NCBI RefSeq assembly: GCF_965219885.1
Contig: NZ_CBDCOT010000007.1
Location: forward strand, 186,001-250,000
Direction of reading: 5' to 3'
DNA: 64,000 nucleotides
DNA from: Curvivirga sp965219885
Lineage (GTDB): Bacteria; Pseudomonadota; Alphaproteobacteria; UBA8366; Aestuariispiraceae
Shown: positions 18,901 to 28,062 of the stretch, piece after piece
Numbering within the stretch: the stretch's first letter is position 1
Layout: each line of letters opens with the position of its first letter
Notes under the pieces: generated by a model
Told to the model about the DNA's origin: nothing
Seen by the model: only the letters and a program-made list of their open reading frames with translations
The model's database searches: none
Made by a program: the position numbers and the translations under genes

Positions 18901-21900
18901 GGCAATAATCAATTCTCTGGTGGGGATGCTGCAGGGGATGTGGTGAGTAACTTTGAAAATCTTCAAGGCTCTGCCCATGATGATAGTTTAACAGGGGATG
19001 ATACGGATAATAGTCTGGAAGGATTGGCTGGGGCAGATGCCCTTGATGGCGGTGCAGGAACAGATACGGTCAGCTATGCCAATTCCGAACGGGGTGTGGA
19101 TGTAAGCCTTTCCCGTGGTGGCGGTTTACATTATCTGGAACAAGTTAAATTTGCAGCCGCATCTTCTGGACAGGTGACCTTATCCGATAATGGCTCTTCA
19201 GCTGTTATTGTCGGTGGCAATGCCACGATCTATTCTGAAAGCCTGACCTCTAGTCTATCTGATGGCTGGACCGTCTCAACCCTTTCAGTGGATCCGGGTA
19301 ACTACACCGATGCCATGCCGGATGGTTATATCTATCTGACAGATAAATCCGCGACGGGGAATACCCCATCTGGACAGGAATATATTAGCCTTTATCTGGG
19401 ATCTGATAGCGACAAATTTGGTCTTAAGGTTTTTGATGCCAATGGTGATGAAACCGCAAGTTATGACTTTATTGGTAAATCAGATACGGCTGGAAGTTTC
19501 AGTTTTGCCTATCGCCGTGATACAGGTCTTTTGGCTGTATTTGCGAATGGGGCTTTGGCAGGTGTTCTAAACTGGACTTCAGGCCTTGATCTGGTGACAG
19601 GTGTGTCTGGTCCGGAAGGCTATAGTTTCAACTTAAGTGAAAATCCTGATCTTTTAGGTCAGATTGGTCTGGATGGCGCACACTCTCTTAATGATACATT
19701 CACCAATATTGAAAATCTTCAAGGCTCCCAATATGGCGACCGCCTGGAAGGGGATGCTGGTAATAATACACTCACAGGTGGTTCCGGTAATGATGATTTA
19801 TTTGGCGGTGCTGGCCTTGATAAGGCAGTTTATAGTGGGGATGCAGCTGGCTACAAATTTACCCGTAACACGGATGCAGATGGCAATATAACAAGTTACA
19901 CCATTGAAGATATTAATTCTGACTTATCAGGCGATGATGGCACGGATACGTTAGTTGATGTTGAAGAGGTTCATTTTGGAGATGGGACTGTTATCAAGCT
20001 TGATGGCAGTAACAATGCTGCAATTGCGGCTGGCGGTAAGGTTGTTATTAAATCTGGTGACACAGCGAGCTGGCAGCTTCATGGATATGATATTGATGGG
20101 GATACCATTAGTTTTGCCGGCGTTGACGGGACAGGTGCAGCTGTTGCAACTGGCACAAGCTTTAACACCTCTAATGGTGGTTCTGTCACCATTAATGCAG
20201 ATGGTAGTTATAGTTATACAGCTGCCTCTGGTTATGAAGGCAGTGACAGCTTTACCTATCAAGTGACGGATGAACATGGGGCTGTTAGTGAAGCCGTTAT
20301 GGATTTGGATGTCTCTGCTGTTGAGGCCACAAATGCTGCCTCCTTTGGCGGGAATGTCGGTGATAGAATGATGACGTCGAATAACGTAACATCAGGTGAT
20401 CGCCAAAAATATACCATCTCTTTAGACTTCCGCCGTGATGCGATTGATATGCCATATCAATATCTTTTAATGGCAAAATCTGCATCACTTGGTGGTCGAG
20501 ATTTTTATGTAGAGATCACAGGGGATAATCGTCTTCGTGTACGTGAGGCAATTGCTGCGGATGCATTTACATATACGACAGCTCAACAGTTCACAGAATT
20601 AAATCAGTGGACAAATGTTCAGGTTAGCGTTGATACCACTCAAGCAAATGCATCAGATCGTATACGTATCTATGTTGATGGTGCCCTTTTAGGTGGTGAT
20701 GATTTTATTATTGCAAATCCACCACCTTTGAACTTTGAGACTTACTGGAACCATTCTGTCGAACATGCAATTGGTGCGACGACGACTGGTCCGGTTGTTG
20801 AAAGTTGGACAGGTGATATCGCAAATGTCATCTCATTTGAAGGTGAAGCCTTGGATGCGATGAGCTCTCAGGCATGGGAAGAGAAGTTCCAATCAGGTGA
20901 TACGGGCGGTCCGAATAGTTTTTATCTGGACTTTAGTGATGAGAATGATTTGGGACGTAATGTGTTTGATGGCAACTCCCTCTTCGCGGTTGAAGGGGTG
21001 GTTACACAAATAGATGATGCCCCAGCAGTAAATTATACCCGGGAAGGCACAGTAGGTAATGATGTTCTTACAGGTGGATCCGGTGATGATAGTCTGACAG
21101 GTCATTCAGGAGATGATTTACTGATAGGTGGATCTGGTGCTGATATCCTTGATGGGGGATTAGGTGAGGATACTGTTGATTACAGTGCGTCTGCTGAAGG
21201 TGTGACGATTGATCTCTCTGCAGGTACGGCTTTAGGTGGAGATGCAGAAGGGGATCAATTAATCTCCATTGAACATGTTACAGGCTCTGCTTTTGCCGAT
21301 ACTTTATCTGGAACAACTGCTGCGAACCACCTTGAAGGTGGGGCAGGTGATGATGTTCTAGAAGGCCGCTCTGGAGGAGATACTCTTCTTGGCGGGGATG
21401 GGAATGATACAGCCAGTTATGCAGGTTCGACAGCAGCCGTGACAGTTGATCTGACAGATAATAGTCAGAATGCAGGAGGTCATGCTGAAGGTGATATTTT
21501 AACAGATATCGAGAATATTATCGGATCTGGCTTTAGCGATAGCCTGAAAGGTGATGATCAGGATAACAAGCTTGAAGGTGGAGCTGGCGACGACAGCCTT
21601 ATCGGTGGGGCTGGATCAGATATCCTTGATGGCGGTACAGGTGAAGATACCGCAAATTATAGTACTTCCAGTGAAGGGGTTACTGTTGATCTTTCTACAG
21701 CCACAGTATCAGGTGGGGATGCTGCAGGTGATACATTAATCAGTATTGAGAATGTGATTGGTAGTGATCAGTCCGATACGCTGACAGGTGATGATCTTGC
21801 CAATATCCTTCAGGGGAATGCAGGTGGTGATATCCTCACAGGTGGCTCTGGTAACGATGAGTTAGATGGTGGAGCGGGGCATGATATTGCCCATTATAGT

Positions 21901-24900
21901 GGGGATGTTGCTGGATATCAGGTCAGCGTTGATAGTTCTGATGGGACAGTAACGATTGAAGATGTTGAAACTGCTCTCTCAGGCGATGATGGCACGGATA
22001 CGTTAGTTGGTGTTGAAGAGGCTCATTTTGGCGATGGAACTGTTATCAAGCTTGATGGCAGTAACAATGCGGCGATAGTCGCTGGCGGTAAGGTTGTAGT
22101 TAAATCTGGCGATACAGCGAGCTGGCAGCTTCATGGATATGATATTGATGGAGATGGTATTAGTTTTGCGGGTGTTGACGGGACAGGAGCGGCTGTTGCA
22201 GCAGGCACAAGCTTTAATACGTCTAATGGTGGTTCTGTTACGATCAATGCAGATGGTAGTTATAGCTATACAGCCGCAACTGGATATGAAGGGAGTGACA
22301 GCTTTACCTATCAAGTGACGGATGAACATGGGGCTGTAAGCGAAGCTGTTGTTAATGTGGATGTTTCTGCTGTTGAGACCACAAATGGTGGTTCCTTTGG
22401 TGGGAATAATGGAGATCGCTTGCAAATGTGGAATAATACCACAGAAGGTGATCGTCAAAAATTTACCATCTCTTTGGACTTCCGCCGCGAGATTACCAAT
22501 ACTCCATTTCAGTATTTAGTGTATTCTCGGGAGACAGGCCCCGAGTTCTTTATGGAACTTACGAGTGACAATCGTTTTGCTGTAAGGGAAACGAGTGGTC
22601 CAGACGTCTTTAATTACACAACGTCGCAGCAATTTACAGATTTAACAGCTTGGACAAATGTTCAAGTGAGTGTTGATACCACTCAAGCGAACCCGTTTGA
22701 TCGTATACGTATCTATGTTGATGGTATTCTTTTAGGTGAGGATGATTTTGTTACAAAAAATCCTCCTGCACTGAATTATCAAACGCATTGGAATCATTCT
22801 ATTCCACATTCAATTGGGGCCGTTTCTTTGCCTAATGCTTACGCCAATTGGACAGGTGATATAGCGAATGTCATCTCATTTGAAGGTGAAGCCTTGGATG
22901 CGATGAGCTCTCAGGCATGGGAAGAGAAGTTCCAATCAGGTGATACGGGCGGTCCGAATAGTTTTTATCTGGACTTTAGTGATGAGAATGATTTGGGACG
23001 CAATGTGTTTGATGGCAACTCTCTCTTCGCGGTTGAAGGGGTGGTTACGCAAATAGATGATGCCCCAGCAGTAAATTATACCCGGGAAGGCACAGTAGGT
23101 AATGATGTTCTTACAGGTGGATCCGGTGATGATAGTCTGACAGGTCATTCAGGAGATGATTTACTGATAGGTGGATCTGGTGCTGATATCCTTGATGGGG
23201 GATTAGGTGAGGATACTGTTGATTACAGTGCGTCTGCTGAAGGTGTGACGATTGATCTCTCTGCAGGTACGGCTTTAGGTGGAGATGCAGAAGGGGATCA
23301 ATTAATCTCCATTGAACATGTTACAGGCTCTGCTTTTGCCGATACTTTATCTGGAACAACTGCTGCGAACCACCTTGAAGGTGGGGCAGGTGATGATGTT
23401 CTAGAAGGCCGCTCTGGAGGAGATACTCTTCTTGGCGGGGATGGGAATGATACAGCCAGTTATGCAGGTTCGACAGCAGCCGTGACAGTTGATCTGACAG
23501 ATAATAGTCAGAATGCAGGAGGTCATGCTGAAGGTGATATTTTAACAGATATCGAGAATATTATCGGATCTGGCTTTAGCGATAGCCTGAAAGGTGATGA
23601 TCAGGATAACAAGCTTGAAGGTGGAGCTGGCGACGACAGCCTTATCGGTGGGGCTGGATCAGATATCCTTGATGGCGGTACAGGTGAAGATACCGCAAAT
23701 TATAGTACTTCCAGTGAAGGGGTTACTGTTGATCTTTCTACAGCCACAGTATCAGGTGGGGATGCTGCAGGTGATACATTAATCAGTATTGAGAATGTGA
23801 CTGGTAGTGATCAGTCAGATACGCTGACAGGTGATGATCTTGCCAATATCCTTCAGGGGAATGCAGGTGGTGATATCCTCACAGGTGGCTCTGGTAACGA
23901 TGAGTTAGATGGTGGAGCGGGGCATGATATTGCCCATTATAGTGGGGATGTTGCTGGATATCAGGTCAGCGTTGATAGTTCTGATGGGACAGTAACGATT
24001 GAAGATGTTGAAACTGCTCTCTCAGGCGATGATGGCACGGATACGTTAGTTGGTGTTGAAGAGGCTCATTTTGGCGATGGAACTGTTATCAAGCTTGATG
24101 GCAGTAACAATGCGGCGATAGTCGCTGGCGGTAAGGTTGTAGTTAAATCTGGCGATACAGCGAGCTGGCAGCTTCATGGATATGATATTGATGGAGATGG
24201 TATTAGTTTTGCGGGTGTTGACGGGACAGGAGCGGCTGTTGCAGCAGGCACAAGCTTTAATACGTCTAATGGTGGTTCTGTTACGATCAATGCAGATGGT
24301 AGTTATAGCTATACAGCCGCAACTGGATATGAAGGGAGTGACAGCTTTACCTATCAAGTGACGGATGAACATGGGGCTGTAAGCGAAGCTGTTGTTAATG
24401 TGGATGTTTCTGCTGTTGAGACCACAAATGGTGGTTCCTTTGGTGGGAATAATGGAGATCGCTTGCAAATGTGGAATAATACCACAGAAGGTGATCGTCA
24501 AAAATTTACCATCTCTTTGGACTTCCGCCGCGAGATTACCAATACTCCATTTCAGTATTTAGTGTATTCTCGGGAGACAGGCCCCGAGTTCTTTATGGAA
24601 CTTACGAGTGACAATCGTTTTGCTGTAAGGGAAACGAGTGGTCCAGACGTCTTTAATTACACAACGTCGCAGCAATTTACAGATTTAACAGCTTGGACAA
24701 ATGTTCAAGTGAGTGTTGATACCACTCAGGCGAACCCGTTTGATCGTATACGTATCTATGTTGATGGTATTCTTTTAGGTGAGGATGATTTTGTTACAAA
24801 AAATCCTCCTGCACTGAATTATCAAACGCATTGGAATCATTCTATTCCACATTCAATTGGGGCCGTTTCTTTGCCTAATGCTTACGCCAATTGGACAGGT

Positions 24901-25644
24901 GATATAGCGAATGTCATCTCATTTGAAGGTGAAGCCTTGGATGCGATGAGCTCTCAGGCATGGGAAGAGAAGTTCCAATTAGGTGATACGGGCGGTCCGA
25001 ATAGTTTTTATCTGGACTTTAGTGATGAGAATGATTTGGGACGTAATGTGTTTGATGGCAACTCCCTCTTCGCGGTTGAAGGGGTAGTTACGCAAATAGA
25101 TGATGCCCCAGCAGTAAATTATACCCGGGAAGGCACAGTAGGTAATGATGTTCTTACTGGTGGATCAGGAGAGGATATTCTTACCGGTCATTCAGGAGAT
25201 GATTTACTGATAGGTGGATCTGGTGCTGATATCCTTGATGGGGGATTAGGTGAGGATACCTATTCATTCTCTATTGGTGATGACCAAGATGTGATTGATA
25301 ATTCAGATAGCAATGCGGCAAATTCTACGGATAGAGTAGTCTTTGGTGCAGGGGGGGATGAAGGTGATATCTGGTTCCGTCAAGACGGAGATGATTTAGT
25401 GGCACAAATCCTAGGTACTGATGATCAAGTTACGATCTCTGATTGGTATGATAGCTCTAGCGTGAATTATCAAGCAATTGATGAGTTTGAGGTTTCTGAC
25501 GGTTCAGTGTTGACTGCGTCAAATGTTCAATCACTTGTGGATGCGATGTCTAGCTTTAGCGTGGATGAAATCGCAAATGATACGGTGGCATCCAATGCTG
25601 ATCACGATGAAGCTCAAAACGTTATAGCGGCGCACTGGAGTTAA
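15997..25644 (+). CDS. Giant RTX protein with VCBS/cadherin-like and LamG-like repeats (type I secreted adhesin-like)
   Basis: 3215 residues with AAGGGG ribosome site at 15985-15990. Order: a glycine-zipper hydrophobic N-terminus (about 1-75); a Gly/Ser-rich linker (about 155-225); EF-hand-like calcium motifs (DLNGDGKIDLVNY, DYDGDGQKEN, DLDGDGTVNAPEE, DVNGDGVLDASD; about 228-335); many RTX nonapeptides of the GGxGxDxLx type; then VCBS/cadherin-like domains (GSVTINADGSYSYTA, SDSFTYQVTDEHGAVS) and concanavalin/LamG-like domains (NVQVSVDTTQAN, RIRIYVDG), each present three times; and a C-terminal region ending AAHWS like type I secretion signals. It lacks an N-terminal Sec signal. No HlyB/HlyD/TolC genes lie in the window, so export would rely on a system elsewhere. 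Likely a cell-surface adhesin; a toxin domain is not evident. Confidence 0.88.
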   Translation: MLSSLGRAALGAAIGAVGNLRSMVKMEDTAGVFGFGVGVLVGLGLTLAGVAAIPAAVAAALAGELATKGYTAYGFYSGIMDRDPDVTAADLANATLDAIARDMFGDDDEDLDVSDEIERRAKAYANDYTKTQYDAALDDVELNGPEVVDGLPDLSPPKNGGGSISGGGEGNRNDSSPYGGHFSGVTHEQRGYFSGWDRSGDSGGGTSGGAPSGGGSPSENPGGRKPVALDLNGDGKIDLVNYSNSPIFFDYDGDGQKENMGWVSPDDGFLVVDLDGDGTVNAPEELAFALSTEEDDTDLEALEAVYDVNGDGVLDASDTPDFSKFRIWQDLDQDGETDEGELKTLGEWGITSINLTRTKEDRLVEGNIVHNSAEFNKVDGSSGLIWDVELMGSPYGYSANKGSVGTQLSLEEGSDFYFGQDGNKLSADASALGVNGVFGAALNDHLSNTSSEDVLLDGGDGDDTLVGGTGDDWLFGSAGSDRLLAGDGNDVLFIDSDDIAIDGGDGYDLAIVSNGAAVSVDLVSTKLEAVKGSDGNDVFTAANMAEIEAVTDPDTGEIIRESYTPSTVMEGEGGNDILTGGAGDDLISGGVGSDIIHAGGGNDTLFIDAEDNMNNIRAGAGEDTIFVATEDAITLDMNQVQAERAIGNAGNDTFNNSGSTDVRLHGAGGDDTLTGGSGNDVLIGGQGADNLNGGAGGDYVSYADSYEGVTINLNTDTASGGDAEGDTIKNFEGVIGSNADDHLTGNNNVNALYGGAGNDILIGLNGADYLFGETGADTADYSSSGSAVTVDLTKGTGSGGHAEGDVLNSIENLIGSSKADTLRGDDADNVFAGGAGGDNLTGGEGNDTLDYATSSAGVSINLSDNSTSGGDAAGDIISGFENVIGSDHDDTLSGDDSVNKLEGGAGEDTLTGLAGADILSGGAGNDTIEAGADQDHVEGGAGADILDGGDDIDTLSYEHSSEAVSVDLGNNQFSGGDAAGDVVSNFENLQGSAHDDSLTGDDTDNSLEGLAGADALDGGAGTDTVSYANSERGVDVSLSRGGGLHYLEQVKFAAASSGQVTLSDNGSSAVIVGGNATIYSESLTSSLSDGWTVSTLSVDPGNYTDAMPDGYIYLTDKSATGNTPSGQEYISLYLGSDSDKFGLKVFDANGDETASYDFIGKSDTAGSFSFAYRRDTGLLAVFANGALAGVLNWTSGLDLVTGVSGPEGYSFNLSENPDLLGQIGLDGAHSLNDTFTNIENLQGSQYGDRLEGDAGNNTLTGGSGNDDLFGGAGLDKAVYSGDAAGYKFTRNTDADGNITSYTIEDINSDLSGDDGTDTLVDVEEVHFGDGTVIKLDGSNNAAIAAGGKVVIKSGDTASWQLHGYDIDGDTISFAGVDGTGAAVATGTSFNTSNGGSVTINADGSYSYTAASGYEGSDSFTYQVTDEHGAVSEAVMDLDVSAVEATNAASFGGNVGDRMMTSNNVTSGDRQKYTISLDFRRDAIDMPYQYLLMAKSASLGGRDFYVEITGDNRLRVREAIAADAFTYTTAQQFTELNQWTNVQVSVDTTQANASDRIRIYVDGALLGGDDFIIANPPPLNFETYWNHSVEHAIGATTTGPVVESWTGDIANVISFEGEALDAMSSQAWEEKFQSGDTGGPNSFYLDFSDENDLGRNVFDGNSLFAVEGVVTQIDDAPAVNYTREGTVGNDVLTGGSGDDSLTGHSGDDLLIGGSGADILDGGLGEDTVDYSASAEGVTIDLSAGTALGGDAEGDQLISIEHVTGSAFADTLSGTTAANHLEGGAGDDVLEGRSGGDTLLGGDGNDTASYAGSTAAVTVDLTDNSQNAGGHAEGDILTDIENIIGSGFSDSLKGDDQDNKLEGGAGDDSLIGGAGSDILDGGTGEDTANYSTSSEGVTVDLSTATVSGGDAAGDTLISIENVIGSDQSDTLTGDDLANILQGNAGGDILTGGSGNDELDGGAGHDIAHYSGDVAGYQVSVDSSDGTVTIEDVETALSGDDGTDTLVGVEEAHFGDGTVIKLDGSNNAAIVAGGKVVVKSGDTASWQLHGYDIDGDGISFAGVDGTGAAVAAGTSFNTSNGGSVTINADGSYSYTAATGYEGSDSFTYQVTDEHGAVSEAVVNVDVSAVETTNGGSFGGNNGDRLQMWNNTTEGDRQKFTISLDFRREITNTPFQYLVYSRETGPEFFMELTSDNRFAVRETSGPDVFNYTTSQQFTDLTAWTNVQVSVDTTQANPFDRIRIYVDGILLGEDDFVTKNPPALNYQTHWNHSIPHSIGAVSLPNAYANWTGDIANVISFEGEALDAMSSQAWEEKFQSGDTGGPNSFYLDFSDENDLGRNVFDGNSLFAVEGVVTQIDDAPAVNYTREGTVGNDVLTGGSGDDSLTGHSGDDLLIGGSGADILDGGLGEDTVDYSASAEGVTIDLSAGTALGGDAEGDQLISIEHVTGSAFADTLSGTTAANHLEGGAGDDVLEGRSGGDTLLGGDGNDTASYAGSTAAVTVDLTDNSQNAGGHAEGDILTDIENIIGSGFSDSLKGDDQDNKLEGGAGDDSLIGGAGSDILDGGTGEDTANYSTSSEGVTVDLSTATVSGGDAAGDTLISIENVTGSDQSDTLTGDDLANILQGNAGGDILTGGSGNDELDGGAGHDIAHYSGDVAGYQVSVDSSDGTVTIEDVETALSGDDGTDTLVGVEEAHFGDGTVIKLDGSNNAAIVAGGKVVVKSGDTASWQLHGYDIDGDGISFAGVDGTGAAVAAGTSFNTSNGGSVTINADGSYSYTAATGYEGSDSFTYQVTDEHGAVSEAVVNVDVSAVETTNGGSFGGNNGDRLQMWNNTTEGDRQKFTISLDFRREITNTPFQYLVYSRETGPEFFMELTSDNRFAVRETSGPDVFNYTTSQQFTDLTAWTNVQVSVDTTQANPFDRIRIYVDGILLGEDDFVTKNPPALNYQTHWNHSIPHSIGAVSLPNAYANWTGDIANVISFEGEALDAMSSQAWEEKFQLGDTGGPNSFYLDFSDENDLGRNVFDGNSLFAVEGVVTQIDDAPAVNYTREGTVGNDVLTGGSGEDILTGHSGDDLLIGGSGADILDGGLGEDTYSFSIGDDQDVIDNSDSNAANSTDRVVFGAGGDEGDIWFRQDGDDLVAQILGTDDQVTISDWYDSSSVNYQAIDEFEVSDGSVLTASNVQSLVDAMSSFSVDEIANDTVASNADHDEAQNVIAAHWS
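20805..25259 (+). repeat. 2043-bp near-identical tandem repeat inside the RTX gene
   Basis: Units 20805-22847 and 22848-24890 (681 codons each) differ at only a handful of positions that I could find, followed by a third partial unit (24891-25259). The cadherin/LamG part before the first unit (about 19955-20804) is an older, diverged copy. The period is divisible by three, so recombination between units changes length without breaking the frame. Confidence 0.92.
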
Positions 25645-25673
25645 CGTGTTTCAAGGAATTTAACTTCGAAGAG

Positions 25674-25698
25674 CGGCCCTATTTAGGGCCGTTTTTTT
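25674..25698 (+). terminator. Intrinsic terminator of the RTX gene
   Basis: CGGCCCT-ATTT-AGGGCCG followed by TTTTTTT, 30 bp after the RTX stop codon. Confidence 0.93.
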
Positions 25699-25791
25699 AT
25701 GAGAGCATCAAATAATAAACTAAGATTTTGCGCCTCAAGCTTATTCAAATTTTGAAGATTTCAAAATTGGAAAAATTTTCAGTGAAAGAAA

Positions 25792-25805
25792 TGGCGCACC
25801 CAAGA
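25792..25805 (+). repeat. Internal att core, outer tip of the left inverted repeat
   Basis: TGGCGCACCCAAGA, the last 14 nt of the tRNA-Arg gene including CCA, preceded by GAAA as at the other core sites. Same orientation as the two island-end cores. Confidence 0.8.
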
Positions 25806-26344
25806 AGCAAGAATTGCAGTGTTTGGGTGGTTCTATTCCCACTTGATGCACCATTAACCCAATGATTATCAGTGTTTCTGGTACTTTAAGGGATTCATGT
25901 TGGCCGTCAACAGGCACATTTTGGTCTACCGTTTGGTCTACCATCTCATGAAGCAATACACGCCGCGACCAAACTTACCAATCCATGCAGCATTAAATAC
26001 TACAACAAATGCCAATCACACATGATGGCACCACATGCACAACGCATGCGGTAATCGATGATCATCCATGATGATAGGAAGAATGATGGCATTGCCTGTT
26101 TGGTGATTTAGTAGGCATAAATGACCATCAACGCATGGTGCATAGAGGGTGCAATACAAGCCCTTACAACGCCCTAAAGATTGGTTGTATGATTTGTTGT
26201 ACGCAGATTCACAGGTGTCTGTACACACCTTAAAACAGCGCATAAAGGCATTCTATGAGGGGTATGCGAGGGCCATGGGGGATACCCATATATTATATAT
26301 ACAATGCCTGCAACACACGGGGATTTAATATCTATAGAGGCATA

Positions 26345-26608
26345 TCAGCTTTCATAGTTTGCAGCATTTTGTTGCCACAAATCATAATCTGCCTGAAGTT
26401 TCATCCAGCCATCAGCAGATAAACCAAAAGCTTTCTCAAATGCCATTGCTAGCTCATGAGTGACCTTGTGCTTCTTCTGCATGAATTGTGAGATTACTTC
26501 GGGTGCAACCCCTGTTACGTTTACAAGGTTCTCTTGCTTCCATTTATCTCCCGGTAGATATGCATCTTCAATCACTTCCACCGGATGCGGAGGGTTGTGT
26601 ATCATCAT
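26345..26608 (-). CDS. HigA-family antitoxin-like HTH protein, copy 1 (no toxin partner)
   Basis: 87 residues matching the HigA/VapI pattern: the opening HNPPHPVEVIEDAYLPG, a helix-turn-helix (VTGVAPEVISQFMQKKHKVTHELAMAFEKAFGLS) and the ending WMKLQADYDLWQQNAA. In normal loci a RelE-fold HigB toxin of about 90-100 residues precedes it; here the about 350 bp upstream within the repeat hold no such gene. It lies wholly inside the inverted repeat, so an identical second copy exists at 37320. It probably represses its own promoter (TTGACA at 26663-26668 on this strand). Confidence 0.85.
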   Translation of the reverse strand: MMIHNPPHPVEVIEDAYLPGDKWKQENLVNVTGVAPEVISQFMQKKHKVTHELAMAFEKAFGLSADGWMKLQADYDLWQQNAANYES

Positions 26609-27219
26609 AATAAGTCTCCCAAATTGTTGGTAAATACATGCGTATTATGTAATATATTTACTTGTCAAAGGCATGAAGGGATTACGTGTATACTAAGGTA
26701 TTAAACCTGAGCAAAACATGCATATCTCTTCAAATGAATTACATCACGCACCTCACAAACCATACTACACCTAATGCCCCACCACACGCAGCAACAAATG
26801 ACCATGCTAGGTGTAAGTATTGATCAGTGTTGCATGCCCTATATACCGTTAGCTAAGAAAAATACCTAGGTTTTATGCGCCTTGCAGCCGATTCCTAATG
26901 GGTAACGGTGATATATATTGGATGTGGTGTAGGCATTATATGTAGGGGGGTGCGTATGTAGGCGACTTTAACTATTAGGGAAAGTTTGTGATTAAAAAGA
27001 ATCCCAAACAGTATACATGGGCAGTTTATGAAGTTTTTTTGCTTGGATTATCTGCTAGATACTTAATCTATACTCGCAATGTTTGCCCTACACCAAGTGT
27101 CGAAGGTATGCATACTATCTTTTGGCCCACAATTGTAACATAACATCAATGACACCCCGCAAATATCCCATACAATGACCAATTGCAATTCAACCCTTTT
27201 TTGTCATGTTTGCTATAAA
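26609..27219. other. Inner part of left inverted repeat and unique gap
   Basis: 611 bp. The repeat part (to 26962) contains the higA promoter and related blocks AATGCCCCACCACAC and (inverted) AATGCCTACACCACAT, which could be binding sites for a repeat-specific protein. The unique part (26963-27219) holds one doubtful small frame. Confidence 0.45.
26988..27143 (+). CDS. Doubtful 51-codon small ORF
   Basis: A GTG-start frame eight bases after AGGGA, encoding a basic N-terminus then a moderately hydrophobic stretch (WAVYEVFLLGLSARYLIY). No family recognised. It lies just inside the left inverted repeat. It could be a chance frame. Confidence 0.2.
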   Translation: MIKKNPKQYTWAVYEVFLLGLSARYLIYTRNVCPTPSVEGMHTIFWPTIVT

Positions 27220-27783
27220 TCACCATCGTTTCACTAAGCTTTCGGGTCGCACTTTACGCCGAAGAGTTTCTCCAATACATTTGGGTTCCGAGGCTCCTTC
27301 TGTCCAATCCAAGTCCCGAGACAACGCGATAACTAACGAGCCATTAGCTCCATAAATCACATTGTTTTCCGGTAAATACGTTTCCATACCTTCAAACACA
27401 TAGACGTGTGAGATATTATACTCATCCCAACCTTGTTGATGAGCGATCCTGTCGTAAAAAATAAATATCTCTGAACATTTATGCAATTCATATTCAAGTG
27501 GCCCACAGATCCACCCTCCTTCACGCAACATAGCAATAATGCTTTTCCATTCATCACTCCAAAATTTTCGTCGCACATGACGTGCAGTAATGATCTTCAT
27601 AATATGTTCGTAAAGAGCAAATATATCACACTCTGTTGGTATTTGCGGGTATAAGATTGAACTCTCTTCGTAATACCAGTTATTCAAATCACATATTTGC
27701 CGAACAGCATCTCCCATTAATGAATCGTCTTTGTATTTAGACTTAAAAGGGCTTTCTATCTTTTTGAATGTCATAAAATCCAC
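27220..27783 (-). CDS. Unknown 187-aa protein in the restriction cluster
   Basis: 187 residues, acidic to neutral, Trp/Tyr-rich, with no signal peptide or membrane segment. The middle (RHVRRKFWSDEWKSIIAMLREGGWICGPLEYELHKCSEIFIFYDRI) looks globular. I do not recognise the family. It is the last minus-strand gene after mrr-mod-res-DUF6615, but separated from them by 279 bp of structured-looking DNA, so it may be independently transcribed. A role in defence is only suggested by position. Confidence 0.6.
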   Translation of the reverse strand: MDFMTFKKIESPFKSKYKDDSLMGDAVRQICDLNNWYYEESSILYPQIPTECDIFALYEHIMKIITARHVRRKFWSDEWKSIIAMLREGGWICGPLEYELHKCSEIFIFYDRIAHQQGWDEYNISHVYVFEGMETYLPENNVIYGANGSLVIALSRDLDWTEGASEPKCIGETLRRKVRPESLVKRW

Positions 27784-28062
27784 AATTTTACATGCACAAG
27801 CAGCGCGCCCACTGTTGCATGCGTTCCTAAAACCTTGGTGATCGGGGAGTTCGAAAAACCGTATTACAAACGGCCCTTGTTGCCTTTAGTCCGAGAACCT
27901 GTTGTATAACAACAAGCTCCCCGACCATAGGATCAAGGATAGTGGTATCATCTCCGGTAGATACCGACCGTGTAATATGGGGTTTTCGACGCCCCAGAAC
28001 TCGCGTTAAGTTCCAACGATTACGTTAATGGAATTTGAGAGTTCTTGAAAGGGTAAAAGTGC
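27784..28062. other. Gene-free spacer with long-range base-pairing potential
   Basis: TCGGGGAG (27842-27849) is perfectly complementary to CTCCCCGA (27917-27924). Between them lie CCGT/ACGG and TGTTGT/ACAACA hairpins, and a TGGGG/CCCCA hairpin follows. This could be a structured RNA, a transcription-stop region or a recombination relic. Confidence 0.4.

Larger units (their letters stand above)
25645..26344. other. Gene-free region across the left island junction
   Basis: 700 bp: RTX terminator, junction at the att core, then the non-coding outer half of the inverted repeat. A small frame (26016-26243) covers part of it, but its composition does not look like a protein. A frame beginning MVDQTVDQN (complement, near 25942) resembles the first residues of the island integrase (MVDQN) and looks like a decayed integrase 5' end. 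Confidence 0.55.
25792..26962. repeat. Left copy of the 1171-bp inverted repeat
   Basis: The reverse complement of 36966-38136, identical in every part compared, including an 87-codon gene and several non-coding blocks. The outer edge starts exactly at the tRNA-derived core TGGCGCACCCAAGA. Inside it holds paired GGTCTACC motifs (25922-25930 and 25934-25942), a non-coding stretch rich in GCATGC-type words, and an orphan HigA-type gene with its promoter. Beyond 26962 the copies part. No transposase is encoded. Confidence 0.93.

Noticed and set aside
17682..24501. Many antisense and shifted frames across the RTX gene
   Set aside because: They recur with the 2043-bp repeat and mirror the biased GGxGxD codons; they are shadows.
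20805..25259. CRISPR-like array
   Set aside because: Repeats are long coding units, not short repeats with spacers; no array or cas gene is present in the window.
26016..26243. 75-codon gene in each inverted repeat
   Set aside because: Composition follows GCATGC-type DNA words, there is no ribosome site and no recognisable domain.
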